A stretch of DNA of 64,000 nucleotides from Vicia villosa (Eukaryota > Streptophyta > Magnoliopsida > Fabales > Fabaceae): positions 77,598,364 to 77,662,363 of the forward strand of contig NC_081184.1 in assembly GCF_029867415.1 (NCBI RefSeq). The letters are read 5' to 3'. Below the pieces are notes generated by a model. The model did not search any database. It was not told the origin of the DNA and saw only the letters and a list, made by a program, of their open reading frames with translations. How positions within the stretch are numbered: the stretch's first letter is position 1; each line of letters begins with the position of its first letter. The position numbers and the translations under genes were made by a program. Below are positions 9,395-21,227 of the stretch, piece by piece.

Positions 9395-10783
9395 CTAGCC
9401 ACGTCTATTGTTGTTTACATTAGAATAAATGTGTTTGAAAACTTCGTCGAACTGGGCATTGACGGTGTCGATGAAATCGAAGAAATGCATTTGCAAAGTG
9501 TGAAGCTCGTTGCGCACATGTTGCACATCTTGTTGCAGTGCAGTGATTGCTTGCTCGTGCGTGTTCAGATTAGGCATCCTTTGATTTACTGATGCGGTGG
9601 ACTCAGCGGGTTGTTGTGGCTCGAGTTCGACATCAGTCATGTCAACAGTGTAATCATCAGCAGAATCTTCAGAAGGTGTCTCAGGCTCGTACTCGGGTAT
9701 AGGCTCGTCTTCTGATAAAGGTTCATAGTTAGGAATTGGTTCATCTTCAGGTAAAGGTTCATAGTATCCAGGCGGTGTTTCAGGTTCAGATTCAGATGCA
9801 GGCATTTCCTCATCAAAATGTTCATAAGCTTGAGGAGTTTCAGGTGATGGCTCTCTCTCAGGAATCTGACCATAGTAAAGCCAGTTGGCAGGGTTGTGCA
9901 CACTCGTCCTAGGATTCGGTAAGGTGAACTGATACCAAACTTTGTTATCAATGAGCAATTCAAACCGATTAGGTCCAAGGTTACCGATGATACCTCGATT
10001 AAAGCAGAAGTTGATGTCCATAGAGGTATGGGTACCATAAGGTGTCAATCTAAGCAAAGGTACTCTCATTCCTATGGCATTAGCAATCATAGTGACAAAT
10101 CCGCCGATCCTAATGGGTGAAACTTCGTCTTGCGTGATGCGCTCGAAGTTTGTTAGCATGAATGCGATGGCATTGACCAGGCGATTCTGAGAGGAGCAGA
10201 ACATGATGAATAACTCTTCTCTAGTAACTTCAGTGACATTATCAGGCTTTCCAAAAATATAGTGAGCAAGGATCTTGTGAAAGTAGCGGAAAGCAGGATT
10301 GTGGATATTCTCAGAGTGAAATTCATTCTCTTCAGGGTTATCGTTTCCAGTGATTTTCCCCCAGAATCTTTCCAGTTCCCAGTATGGAAGATTTTCTTCA
10401 GCTACTTTGGCGTATGCATCAGGTCCATGAGGTAGTTCCAACATTTTAGCAAAGTCTCCCATGCAAAAGTTAAATTCCATTCCAAAGAGTCGAAAAAGGA
10501 TGACTCCTTTCTTCAGTCCTTGTCCACTGTTTGGAAGATAGGTCAGTGAGCTCAAAAATTCCAAAGTGAGTTTCCGGTAGGTACTAAACTTGCGGAACAA
10601 GTGGTAACCGGTCCAACCGACTTGGTTTAGCAGGTGCAAAACACTTTCTTGGATGCCAAGTCGTATCATAGTCGGATGGTCAGGGTAGCAAGTCAAATCT
10701 ATTTGTCTTTCAGCCAGCTTGTTGAATCTTGCTTCTTGTCCTCTACCACGGAACACAACTTCCATATTATCAACTCCTTGCAT
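9395..10783 (-). CDS. Athila accessory protein A (ORF after pol, first copy)
   Basis: 462 codons, ATG at 10783 (a second Met is at codon 7), intact. The globular N-terminal domain carries EFLSS (75-79), FRLF, NPAFRYF (162-168), ELF and GGFVT, in the order and nearly the spacing seen in the 431-codon ORF (87 versus 90 residues between EFLSS and NPA). Residues of about 310-395 form an acidic Pro/Glu-rich linker with repeats such as PIPEYEPLSEDE. The C-terminus (about 405-455) is a likely coiled coil. No zinc finger, protease or membrane segment is visible. It lies about 390 bp after pol on the same strand. The product may be made from a spliced or internally initiated RNA. Function unknown. Confidence 0.8.
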   Translation of the reverse strand: MQGVDNMEVVFRGRGQEARFNKLAERQIDLTCYPDHPTMIRLGIQESVLHLLNQVGWTGYHLFRKFSTYRKLTLEFLSSLTYLPNSGQGLKKGVILFRLFGMEFNFCMGDFAKMLELPHGPDAYAKVAEENLPYWELERFWGKITGNDNPEENEFHSENIHNPAFRYFHKILAHYIFGKPDNVTEVTREELFIMFCSSQNRLVNAIAFMLTNFERITQDEVSPIRIGGFVTMIANAIGMRVPLLRLTPYGTHTSMDINFCFNRGIIGNLGPNRFELLIDNKVWYQFTLPNPRTSVHNPANWLYYGQIPEREPSPETPQAYEHFDEEMPASESEPETPPGYYEPLPEDEPIPNYEPLSEDEPIPEYEPETPSEDSADDYTVDMTDVELEPQQPAESTASVNQRMPNLNTHEQAITALQQDVQHVRNELHTLQMHFFDFIDTVNAQFDEVFKHIYSNVNNNRRG

Positions 10784-11172
10784 CGTAGTTAGTTAGTTAA
10801 TTGAAAAACCTAGAAGTTGAAAATATTAAGATAAGTTAGAACTAGGCTAGTGTTTATTTAAAAATAAAATAAAAGTTAAAAATAAACTTAGGTAACAAGT
10901 TATAATAATAAATATAATTATAAAGGAAATATTTTCTCAAATCAAGATAGTAGTTATAATTATAATAATTATTATAAGATGCATGAAAAAGTAAAAATGA
11001 TTAAAATTAAAATTAGAAATAGAATAAAGTTTTAAAATGAAATAAAAAAAATAAAAGATTAGAAAAATTAAAGTTTAATAAATTAAAAATAGAAGAATAA
11101 ATAAATGTGGGTTGTCTCCCACCAAGCGCTTTGTTTTATGTCGTAAGCTCGACGATTTAAAAAAAAAGAAGA
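10784..11172. other. Spacer between pol and accessory ORF A
   Basis: Mostly A/T-rich sequence. Close to the pol stop is GGGTTGTCTCCCACCAAG (plus strand, from about 11108), a phrase I associate with the end of pol in Athila elements. No ORF or clear promoter. Confidence 0.55.
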
Positions 11173-13056
11173 CTATTTCGAAAGAGCGGGCAACTCGTCA
11201 AGTTTAAATACTTCGATGTTTTCATCGTGTTCGAGATGATGATAATACTTAAGACGTTGCCCATTTACGACAAAAGGCTTTACGGTTTCTCCTTTGATTT
11301 CTATCGCTCCACTCGGATATATGTTAGTTATTTTGAAAGGGCCAGACCATCTAGATCGTAATTTATCAGGAAATAATTTTAGTCTAGAATTAAATAAGAG
11401 TACTTTATCGCCTATGCTAAAAATTTTCCTAGATATACGCTTGTCGTGCCATTTTTTTGTTCGTTCTTTATAGATTTTGGCGTTTTCGTAAGCGTCTTGT
11501 CTAAGTTCTTCTAAATCGTTTATGTCAAGAAGTCGTTTCTCACCAGCGGCAGTGTAGTTTAGGTTTAAGTTCTTAATAGCCCAATAGGCTTTATGTTCTA
11601 ACTCTACCGGTAGGTGGCATGATTTTCCATAAACGAGTTTGAATGGGGTAGTTCCTATTGGAGTTTTGAAAGCTGTTCTATAAGCCCATAAAGCTTCGTT
11701 TAGCTTGGTTGACCAATCTTTCCTAGATATAGCAACAGTTTTCTCCAATATCTGTTTTATTTCGCGGTTAGATACTTCTACTTGTCCGCTTGTTTGTGGA
11801 TGGTATGGTGTAGCTATTCGATGATTTACTCCATATTTTCGAAGGAGTTTCTCAAGTATTCTCGAAATGAAGTGGGAACCACCATCGCTAATTACCAATC
11901 TTGGCACACCGAACCTAGGAAAGATGACGTTTTTAAAGAGTTTAGTGACTACTCGTGTATCGTTTGTAGGAGAGGCGATAGCTTCTATCCATTTTGAAAC
12001 ATAATCGACGGCTACGAGTATATATTGATTTCCAAATGACGATGGAAACGGACCCATAAAGTCTATCCCCCAGACGTCAAATATTTCTACATCAAGAATG
12101 CCTTTTTGAGGCATTTCATCGCGTCTCGAAATATTTCCGGTTCGTTGGCATCTATCACAGTTTATTACAGCAAAGTAAACGTCTTTCCACAGGTTAGGCC
12201 AGAAAAGTCCAGATTGAAGGATTTTGGCGCAGGTTCTAGATGTGCTATGATGTCCTCCATACGGTGCAGAATGGCAGTGTGTAATTATGCTTCCTATTTC
12301 TTCTTCGGGTACACAACGTCTAAAGATTCCATCGGGGCCTCTTTTGAACAAGAGTGGGTCGTCCCAGTAGTAATGTTTTAGGTCGTGGAAGAATTTCTTC
12401 TTCTGTTGATATCTTAAATCAGGAGGAAGCACACCAGCAGCTAGGTAGTTTACGAAATCTGCATACCAAGGTGTGTTAGATTGGGCTAAAGCTATTTCAG
12501 CTAATTTGTTGGTTTCAGCGTTTGGATGGTATGGTTCAAATTCATTTGCTTCTAATTGAGCGATGAGTCTTTCGTAAGGGAAATCGTCGTCAATTGGTAC
12601 TTCTTCGGGTTTTAGATTTTCCAAACGAGAGAGGTGATCTGCTACAACATTCTCAGTGCCTTTTTTATCTTTAATTTCCAGGTCGAACTCTTGTAGTAAC
12701 AAGATCCATCTCAAAAGTCTTGGTTTGGCGTCCTTTTTAGTTAGGAGGTACCTAATGGCGGCGTGGTCAGTGTATATGATTATTTTGGCTCCTACCAAGT
12801 AAGAACGGAACTTGTCTAATGCGAATACGACAGCTAATAATTCTTTTTCTGTCGTGGCATAATTCAGTTTAGCTTCGTCGAGGGTTCTACTTGCATAGTA
12901 AATGACATGTAGTTTCTTATCTTTCCTTTGCCCTAGAACGGCTCCTACAGCATAATCACTCGCGTCGCACATGATTTCGAAAGGTTGATTCCAGTCGGGA
13001 GGTTGCATAATTGGCGCATAGATTAATGCTTGTTTAAGTGTATGAAATGCTTCAGT
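11173..13056 (-). pseudogene. pol: Athila RNase H and integrase (pol, 3' part)
   Basis: This is the continuation of gag-pol after an in-frame TGA at 13057-13059; the frame is unchanged. RNase H comes first ([13 protein letters not shown], then [21 protein letters not shown]). The integrase zinc-binding HHCC domain ([12 protein letters not shown]...CDRCQRTG) follows, then the DDE core ([14 protein letters not shown] Asp, ISDGGSHF Asp, [11 protein letters not shown]lu) and a C-terminal domain ending near [14 protein letters not shown]. All catalytic Asp/Asp/Glu residues are visible. The segment from the first Met (13008) is 611 codons and ends at a natural stop. It is called a pseudogene only because translation must pass the upstream stop. 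Confidence 0.9.
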
Positions 13057-15516
13057 TCATTTATCGGTAAAGATGAATTCGGCGTCTTTCATTAATAGTT
13101 CGGTTAATGGTTTTGTAATTTTAGAGAAATCCTTAATGAAACGTCGGTAAAAACCAGCGTGTCCTAGAAAACTTCTTATTTCTCTAACGGTTTTGGGAGG
13201 TTGAAGGTTTTCGATGATTTCAATTTTGGCTTTATCAACTTCGATCCCTCTATCAGACACGATGTGTCCCAGTACAATTCCTTGTCGAACCATGAAATGG
13301 CATTTTTCCCAATTAAGGACTAGGTTTACGCTTACGCATCGTTTAAGTACCAGCTCAAGGTTCGCTAGACATGTTTCAAAACTTCCTCCACAGACAGAGA
13401 AGTCGTCCATAAAAACTTCCATTATTCCATCTAGGAAGTCGGCAAATATTGCCATCATGCATCTTTGGAAGGTCGCGGGTGCATTGCAAAGCCCAAAAGG
13501 CATTCGTCTATAGGCGAATGTACCATAAGGACAGGTAAATGTGGTCTTCTCTTGGTCGTCAGGGTGGATAGGAATTTGGAAAAATCCGGAGTATCCATCC
13601 AGATAACAGAAATGCGAGTGTTTGGCTAGGCGTTCGAGCATTTGATCTATGAAAGGTAAAGGGAAATGGTCTTTTCGAGTAGCTTTGTTTAGCTTCCTAT
13701 AGTCAATGCACATTCTCCATCCAGTTTGGGTACGTTGTGCTACAGATTCGCCTTTAGCGTTAGTGATTACAGTAACTCCTCCTTTCTTTGGTACGACGTG
13801 AACAAGGCTAACCCATTTACTATCGGATATAGGATATATTATTCCGGCTTCTAGTAGTTTATGGATTTCCTTCTTAACTACATCACTCATAATAGGATTT
13901 ATCCGCCTTTGATGTTCTCTAGATGTTTTACAGTCGTCTTCGAGCATTATGCGGTGCATACAGAGGGAAGGACTTATTCCTTTCAAATCTGATATGTTGT
14001 ATCCTAGAGCGGTTGGGTATTTTCTTAAGACAGTAAGTAATTTCACAGTCTCGGTTTGTCCTAAATTGGCGTTCACTATAACTGGTCGGTTTTGTTCTTC
14101 GTCAAGGAATTCGTATCTAAGATCGGTAGGTAGTGTTTTCAGTTCTATAGCAGGCTTCTTCGGTCCAGGTATAGGATCAGGAGTAAGTGCCAAGCATTCA
14201 CTCAAGTGGTTATCTTGATATTCCCCTCGCCAGTTGTCGTCTTCAAGGATTGGCGGCATAGGAATTTTTAGGATCTCGGTTTCCTTGTTTGGCTCGGATT
14301 GTATTTCATGAACACATTCGTCGATTATGTCAGCAGAGCAGCATGTGTCAATTATAGAAGGTGCTTTTAGGAATTGGGAAAGGATAAATTCTATTTTCTC
14401 CTCTCCTACTTCGAAAGTAAGCTTTCCTCGCTTTACGTCTATAATTGCACCAGCGGTTGCTAAAAATGGCCTTCCTAATATGATCGGGATGTTAGAATCT
14501 TCTTGGATATCCATAATGATGAAATCAGTTGGGATGTAGAATTGACCTACACGAACAGGGATATTCTCTAACATTCCTACAGGATATTTTACTGAATGGT
14601 CTGCTAGTTGAAGAGACATTCTTGTTGCTTTAAGCTCACCTAGATTTAGTTTCTTACAGGTTGAAAGAGGCATCAAACTAACACTAGCCCCTAAATCGCA
14701 CAAGGCCTTCTCTATAATGGTTTTACCTATTACGCATGGTATAGAGAAACTACCAGGGTCTTTCAGTTTTGGAGGCATGTTGTTTTGGATGATAGCACTA
14801 CATTCGGTGGTAAGCGCCACGGTTTCGTTATCCTCTAGTTTCTTTTTGTTCGATAAGATTTCTTTTAGGAATTTAGCGTACGAAGGCATTTCAGTTATGG
14901 CTTCTGTGAATGGTATGGTTATGTTTAATTGCTTCAGAAGTTCTACAAATCTTTTAAATTGCGCTTCGGTTTTTGATTTAGCTAATCTCTGAGGATAAGG
15001 AATTGGCGGCCTATAAGGCGGTGGTGGAACATAAGGTTTTTCCTTTTCAGATTCCACTTCGTTATCGTTCTCTTTAGTCTTAGCAGTTTGGTCATCGTTT
15101 GATGTCTTTTGGGTTTCCTTTGGCTCTTGTTGTGACATGGGTACGTTTTGAGTTCGAGGATCAACTGGTCCATCGTAATTCGTTCCACTTCGTAGTGTTA
15201 TTGCGTTCGCATGTCCTTTAGGATTAGGTTGAGGTTGAGCAGGAAATGTGCCAGCAGGGACAGCGGTAGGTGCTTGTTGTTGAGCTACTTGCGAGATTTG
15301 GGTTTCTAGCATTTTGTTATGCGTAGCTAAAGCATCTACTTTGTTCGATAGTTGTTTTAGTTGCTCGCTATTGTGAATATTTTGATTCAGGAAGTCTTTG
15401 TTGGTTTGTTGTTGGGAAGCTATAAAGTTTTCCATCATGATTTCGAGATTTGACTTCCTAGGAGTGTTTTGAGCAGCTACAGGCGCTTTTTGGTAGCCAG
15501 GTGGTACAGCAGGTGC
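13057..15516 (-). pseudogene. pol: Athila protease and reverse transcriptase (pol, 5' part)
   Basis: Opens just after the in-frame TAA at 15517-15519 and closes at the TGA at 13057-13059. It begins with a Gln-rich linker from gag. A proline-rich segment (PYVPPPPYRPPIPYPQR) and the protease with DLGASVSLMP follow; this motif is the Athila form of the usual DTGAS. The reverse transcriptase has MCIDYRKLNKA, YLDGYSGFFQIPI, MPFGLCNAPATFQR and the catalytic FMDD at plus positions 13404-13415, and ends FLGHAGFYRRFIKDFS. Two nonsense codons divide the polyprotein into three segments without any frameshift. The stops look like single-base changes and not a programmed signal, because the flanks show no obvious slippery site or pseudoknot. 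Confidence 0.9.
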
Positions 15517-16674
15517 TTATCCAGGTGCGTACAACGCATTGTTGTTTTTATAGGAAAAGTTCGGATGGTTCTTCCATCCAGGGTTGTACGTGTTAGAGTA
15601 AGGGTTTCCTTGAGCATAATTTACTTGATCAAACGGGGTTCCAGTCAAGAGTTGACATTCGGCAACTACATGTCCAGTCAATCCACAGATCTCGCAGTTA
15701 GGTATTACAGCAGCAGCGGTGGCTGATGGAGTGACGGTTAAGTTCTCGATCTTTTGAGTTAAAGCGTCTACTTTTGCGATAACACGGTCTATACCACTTA
15801 TTTCGTACATTCCTCCTTTGGTTTGGGCTTTCTCTAGAGCGGCTCGTTCTCCACCCCATTGGTAATGGTTTTGTGCCATGTTCTCTATGAGGTTATAGGC
15901 TTCATCATGTTGCTTGTCCATTAATGCTCCGCCAGCAGCGGCATCTATAGTCATTTTAGTGTTATATAAGAGACCACCATAGAAAGTATGGATGATCAGC
16001 CATGGTTCGAGTCCATGATGAGGGCATAGTCTAAGCATATCCTTATAACGTTCCCAAGCTTCGAAGAGTGATTCGTTATCTTTCTGGGTAAATCCGTTGA
16101 TTTGACCTCTGAGCATAGCAGTTTTGCTAGGCGGAAAATATCTAGCTAAGAATACTCTCTTCAATTCGTCCCATGTGGTTATGGAGTTCGAAGGCAGGGA
16201 TTGAAGCCACGCTATAGCTCTATCTCTCAAGGAGAAAGGAAAGAGACGTAATCGAATAGCTTCGGAACTAACGTTGTTAGCTTTGACAGTGTCGGCATAT
16301 TGCACGAACACAGATAAATGGAGGTTAGGGTCGTCTACAGGGCTTCCAGAGAATTGATTCTGTTGAACAGCTTGGACCAGTGAAGGTTTCAGTTCGAAAT
16401 TGTTCGCCTCAATCGCAGGTGGTGCGATACTCGAGTGCGGTTCAGCGCGCGAAGGAGCGGCATATTCTCTAAGAGGACGAAGAGCAGCCATCTCTAACTT
16501 TGGGGTGAACTGATTTGTTGGATCAGTAAAAATCAATTCCTGATTGATCGGAATTGGGTCTACTTCGGGAAGATTTCGAGCTCGACGTTTGACGTTAATG
16601 AAACGTTCGATCTCGTTAATTCGTTGTATTAAATCTCCTCCTTGTGAACGAGTATTTGGCATACAATCGTTCAT
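15517..16674 (-). CDS. gag: Athila gag
   Basis: 385 codons, ATG at 16674, only about 90 bp from the LTR. The N-terminus carries MPNTRSQ, a common start in plant gypsy Gag. The capsid (retrotransposon-gag) domain spans roughly residues 125-255 (RLFPFSLRDRAIAWLQSLP, then WDELKRVFLARYFPPSKT and LFEAWERYKDMLRLCPHHG). A single CCHC knuckle CEICGLTGHVVAEC lies near residue 335. A TAA stop at 15517-15519 ends the frame, but the same frame continues into protease, so the ancestral product was a Gag-Pol fusion of about 1830 residues. As it stands the copy could still supply Gag. Confidence 0.9.
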   Translation of the reverse strand: MNDCMPNTRSQGGDLIQRINEIERFINVKRRARNLPEVDPIPINQELIFTDPTNQFTPKLEMAALRPLREYAAPSRAEPHSSIAPPAIEANNFELKPSLVQAVQQNQFSGSPVDDPNLHLSVFVQYADTVKANNVSSEAIRLRLFPFSLRDRAIAWLQSLPSNSITTWDELKRVFLARYFPPSKTAMLRGQINGFTQKDNESLFEAWERYKDMLRLCPHHGLEPWLIIHTFYGGLLYNTKMTIDAAAGGALMDKQHDEAYNLIENMAQNHYQWGGERAALEKAQTKGGMYEISGIDRVIAKVDALTQKIENLTVTPSATAAAVIPNCEICGLTGHVVAECQLLTGTPFDQVNYAQGNPYSNTYNPGWKNHPNFSYKNNNALYAPG

Positions 16675-16740
16675 AAAGAAAGGGAAGAATAATCCTAGTC
16701 TCTACGGTGTAACAGTGAGTTACGATATCGACTTAAACGA

Positions 16741-16758
16741 TCCCCGGCAACGGCGCCA
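16741..16758 (-). other. Primer-binding site, tRNA-Asp
   Basis: The plus strand reads TCCCCGGCAACGGCGCCA, which equals the 3' end of plant tRNA-Asp(GTC) including CCA; the match extends two bases further (GA) at 16739-16740. The minus strand is therefore a PBS for tRNA-Asp, as known for Athila elements. It sits six bases from the LTR edge. Confidence 0.93.
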
Positions 16759-16764
16759 AAAACT

Positions 16765-18509
16765 TGATCGCGACTTTACGTGTCTATAAATCTGATAACT
16801 GCAAGTGCACAGTCGTGTCGTGTAGTTTTAAAAGATATCGAATCCACAGGGACTATGAATCGATCTACCGTTATCTAAGGTTACTATGTAAAGCTAGGAG
16901 TACTAAAATTTCGATTGTTCCTAAGGGAAAGTGATTGTGAGAAAATAAAGAATAATAATAAAAGACAGGTATCAGTATGTATTTCGTTTAACTAAAGGTG
17001 ATCCGAAGGTCCATTGGCTTTTGCATAATCAAACTAAAAATCTTTACTAATTCAATTGATTAAAAATCCTCGTCTCAAACTTTCGCTCTGTTGAGTCAGA
17101 CTACTATCCTAATCCTAATGTACGCTTTCGCCATCCCATTAGATTTTAGAAGAGCTTTTTGGAAACAACGTAATTAATAAAATGCCTATTTTATGAGGTT
17201 GTTATCTATTTAAATCTCCTAATCTCAAACTTTCGCTCTGTTGACTCGGAGCAAGCTAATATCCCTAACGTACGCTTTCGCCATCCCGCTCGAGTGTAAA
17301 AACAATTTTTGAAAATAAATAAGTTCCAATTAGTTTTAATACGCTTTCGCCATCCTTAAAACTAATGTCCTATGTCTACTATCTGGTTAAAGATCTCAAA
17401 CTTTCGCTCTATTGATTTTAACCTTTGACCGTCTTAATCCCTCAAACTTTCGCTCTATTGGTTTTAAGACTTACTAATTAAATTAGACATATAAACCAAA
17501 AACAAGTGATAATTAATAAAACATAATTAAGCCAATTTATTTCGGATCCCTACGGTTAACTTACTTTACATACCGACACCTTTAGTAATTTAGCCAGACA
17601 TATTAATATGATTAAACATGCATAAATCGGTTCAGTTCATAATAATAAGCATATTAAATGGCATACAGTATATCATGCAATAAATATAAATAAGGCGGTA
17701 AATAAAAACCTGAATTAAATAAATGGTAACTGGATCTTCAAGTACTGAACTTCCACCACATGTTGGCTGGATCGTTCTTCGGAATTTAAATGGCAGAAAA
17801 TAAAAACAAGGAAATAAAACGATAAATCTAACGTAAGGCTAGATCTATAAAAAGTTAACAACAATTTCCAGTGTAGAAATCGTTATGAGAAAATAAGTGT
17901 TTAAATGAAAGCAGAATAAAGGAAAATGGTTCGCGGTACAATTTCGGCAGCACTTCGTTGGCAGGAAATCGGACTCTTTGGAAGTGAGATAGCAAGTCCT
18001 ATTTATAGGAGAGGTTTTGCTGTGACGTTGCGTGAAAAGAGGAGCTTTTTTGCAGACTGGGCGTGGAGACGTGCGTCTCCGTTTCTTCAGGAGGCAGCTT
18101 GACTGACTTGAGACGTGCGTCTCAAGTGGAGAAGATGTAGGAACATGGAGACGTGCGTCTCCCTTTGCTGACGTGGCATAGAAGACGTGGAGACGTGCGT
18201 CTCCACTTGCTGGGCAGGTTTGGGCCACGCGCCTTTGGTTCCATGGTGGGCTGAATATCTCTTTTGGGCCTTTTGGGTCCTAATTGCACCCCTCTTTCGC
18301 TTCAGCACTCTTTTTCGTCTTTTAAGCATAAATATTGGTCATTTAAGCTCTATTTTCTTTCCTTTTCGCAAATAGTCGTAATTGAAGTGTAAAACCTGAA
18401 ACAAAGCAAATACTCGCGTAATATCATAATAAACTAACATAATAAACGGAAAATGCTATAAATATCTATGGATTTTAAGCTAAATATACGATATAAAATC
18501 GTGTTATCA
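16765..18509 (-). repeat. 5' LTR of Athila-lineage element
   Basis: Same length as the 3' LTR and collinear with it (offset 12,297). Differences found by eye include C/T changes at the CTTTCGC motifs and near 17635, 17693, 17767, 17859, 17926, 17996, 18019 and 18090. It holds the same TATA box (about 17998-18009) and palindrome cluster (18065-18206), here in the position that would drive transcription of the element. Confidence 0.93.
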
Positions 18510-20126
18510 GTAATTCATGAATGGAGAGATATTAAATAATTATAATTGGCACATATATATTACCTAGCAGAGTTTTTTTAGAAGATGAAGAAAACAATTA
18601 GCAGAGTAGTTCACCAGTTCAAGACCTATCTAATTACATAGTTAGTTAATAATGGGGGTAATTAGTAACTGATAAGCATAATTAGTAGATGTAATTGAGT
18701 AGCAAGGAATAACATAGGTATTTCATAGTGGATACAAATTAGCAGGAAAGAGTAGAGCTATTATTTTTGTAGTAATAAATGACAGACTTCATTCACGGAG
18801 CAGGACTTGTATTATTGATGGAAGAAAATCAATAGTAACTATTGTACATATTAGTTGGGTAGCGGTGTAGTATTAAATTAATAGATACATAATAAGAACT
18901 CTAGTATGAAGTAAAAGAAATTAGTAATCTTAGTAAATAGTAAATTAGCTGGTTTGGAACGAGAATTGTCTGAATAATTACGGAACGTGTGTCAATTATT
19001 TTTGGTTGGATTGTTGGGCTGAATACTTGTTGAAATTATGTGAATTTCCTGGGAATTATTCACTGTTGATTTTTGTAATGCATGTGTCGTCGTTGATGTA
19101 TCGTTGTGATGTTTTACTTTTATTGGTGATTTTGTTGCTGATTATGTTGTCGTGTCGTGCTGATGTGAAATTGTAGGCCAATGGCTAGTGACGTTATGGT
19201 GTTATTATTCTGTTAACCTTGTGATGTGCAGAAAATTTAGTGATGATGTGTTACTTCTAATTATTGGTAACATTGGTGATATAGGCTTATGCCTTTGTGA
19301 TGAAGGATTAATGTTGTGGTGTGATGTTGCATGTGTCGAGTCACATGCATTGCATATTTCAATGACGGTCTGGATTGGCAAAATAGTGACGAAGGCTTGT
19401 GCCTGTTTTGATATGCCTCTAATAACTGGCATTTGGCGTGGCGATGGGGGCTGAAGCCTTGGGTACCACATGCATGTGCATTGTTAGTGTCGCATTTGGT
19501 TTTGCATAAGTGTGATTTAACTGTGCAGTGGTGTGATTTGATGTTATGAACATATGTGAAGTATTGTGACTTGAATTATGATGTGAATTACTTGTTGGAT
19601 ATTATGATGTGAATTTCGACGTTAATACTAAGAAGTGATGATTTTATGATACTCGAACTCTAATGTATATTGTTTTTCATACTCCTGTTTATAGGGTTCA
19701 ATATCTCACCCCTTCTGTTTAAATGTTACCCTTATATGGTAACGTGCATGTTATGAAGATTAGTGCGTCTCCGGGATAGCTTGGAAGATGTTAATCTTCC
19801 GTTGCTTCTGTTGAGTCGGGTCTTCCTCTGCTATGTAAAACTCGGGAAGGGATGAACGCTTAGTCGTTGTGTATTGATGTTTACATTGTTTTGATAATAT
19901 GAACATGAATAATTTCCGCTGCATATGAAAATGTGAAGTTAATATTTATGAAGTACACTTTGGTTCACCTGAATATTAGTGTAATATATCTGTTTAATTT
20001 AAATGGGAAGTTATTTTGTGATGTTTGATTTAATATGACGTGTGACATCCTAATTTCATATTTATAACTTGGAAAAGAATTACTCTGATTTCCTTAATAT
20101 TCTACGAGGTAAATTAGGGTGTTACA
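18510..20126 (+). mobile_element. Plus-strand Tekay-type LTR, right fragment
   Basis: Resumes the LTR interrupted at 4467, starting with the TSD copy GTAAT (18510-18514) and ending GGGTGTTACA at 20126. The stretch around 19690-19860 (CAATATCTCACCCCTTCTG and what follows) resembles the inverted segment at 1740-1800. What follows (AGACAAATGG) is not a PBS, so this is a 3' or solo LTR. No gene; short ORFs at 19188-19471 are not conserved coding. Confidence 0.75.
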
Positions 20127-21149
20127 AGACAAATGGTCTGGACCAAAATTGAGGAGCTTATTGAGATGTGGCTTGTGCGATCCCCTGCATTTGGCTATAA
20201 TCTGAATCTGATGAATTAATTATCGTTTTTGTACCGTGGTTGTTATTGTCAGAGAGTCTGAATCTTAGAAAAGCTTAGGGCACGAACCAAAAGTGTCCCT
20301 GTTTTGTGATTAGCTCAGGGTGCATGGAGTTATTCCCTCAGAACTAGTGAGTGATGTGATTGTTCTCCAAAATGAAGTTTTTTTGGTACTCAAGTGCTTA
20401 TGGTCAGCTAGAGCTTGTGCTATCAATGATAGGGGAAGTCAATGAATCATTAGTGTTATGATGATTTTTTTTGGAGCTTACTTGTTAATCAAGCCCATGT
20501 TATTTCCCTCTTATGAGGACGATGTTGAATAACATGATGATACATGTTGCTACAAGATATAGATAGTTTTTCCCCTATGAGGATATCTGAGGTTCTAGCC
20601 ATATGAAGTCAGATTACACCATTCTACACCAAGAGGATGTGTTAGTTCTGCGAGAAGTTATTTTTCTACTGTAGTTAATCGGATAAGAAGATTATCCTAC
20701 TGGTTGTTGGGAGTTGTCACGCTTGGTTTGTCTAGAGGTGTGTGACACAAATTCCAAGTGAAAAGAGTGTATTTGGAAAATTCATTTGAAGGCATTATGA
20801 TCATGCCTCTAAGCATATGAAGTAGTCTGGAAAACTTCCTTGACCAAAATGACTGAAGATGTGTTTGAAGTTGAAGGCAATGTATGAAGGGATGTCAAGA
20901 CATGCGTTTCTTGAGACCAACCAGGAAATGTTTTGGAAGATAAGATAGTGCACAGTCAAAAGGATTTGGATCTGACTGTTCATGGGCTATTATTAGAAAT
21001 TGAGTTCCTTCAGAAGAATTAGTCCTTATCAAGAAAAGGCAATCAATGGTAGTCTTGGAAATGAATGTTTGAATTTGGGTATTTTCCTAAAATACCGATT
21101 TGTGTTGACTAAGACCAATACCATCGTTAGTTCCTATGCCTCCAGGTGG

Positions 21150-21227
<78 letters not shown>

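Larger units (their letters stand above)
4468..18509 (-). mobile_element. Complete Athila-lineage Ty3/gypsy retrotransposon
   Basis: This is a full-length 14,042-bp element on the minus strand, flanked by a perfect 5-bp target-site duplication GTAAT (4463-4467 and 18510-18514). The LTRs are 1745 bp each (4468-6212 and 16765-18509), with termini TGATC...TTATCA. In transcriptional order it has LTR, tRNA-Asp PBS, gag-pol (16674-11173), a 462-codon ORF, a 431-codon ORF, a polypurine tract and LTR. By eye the LTRs differ at about 12 positions (roughly 0.7 percent) with no indels, so the insertion is recent. gag-pol has two nonsense codons but no frameshift, so this copy is probably not autonomous. 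The Athila assignment rests on the PBS, the DLGAS protease motif, the FMDD polymerase motif and extra ORFs after pol. Confidence 0.93.

Noticed and set aside
7308..10783. Envelope glycoprotein genes
   Set aside because: Neither ORF has a signal peptide, transmembrane helix, fusion-peptide-like segment or Cys pattern. Position alone does not support an envelope role.
15517..15519. Programmed stop-codon readthrough between Athila gag and pol
   Set aside because: gag and pol are in the same frame and a second unrelated stop occurs at 13057-13059. No pseudoknot or readthrough context is visible, so mutation is simpler.
19188..19471. Two overlapping 88-codon ORFs on opposite strands
   Set aside because: They lie in the Tekay-type LTR fragment, are mutual shadows, and lack any domain or conservation with the other Tekay LTRs.
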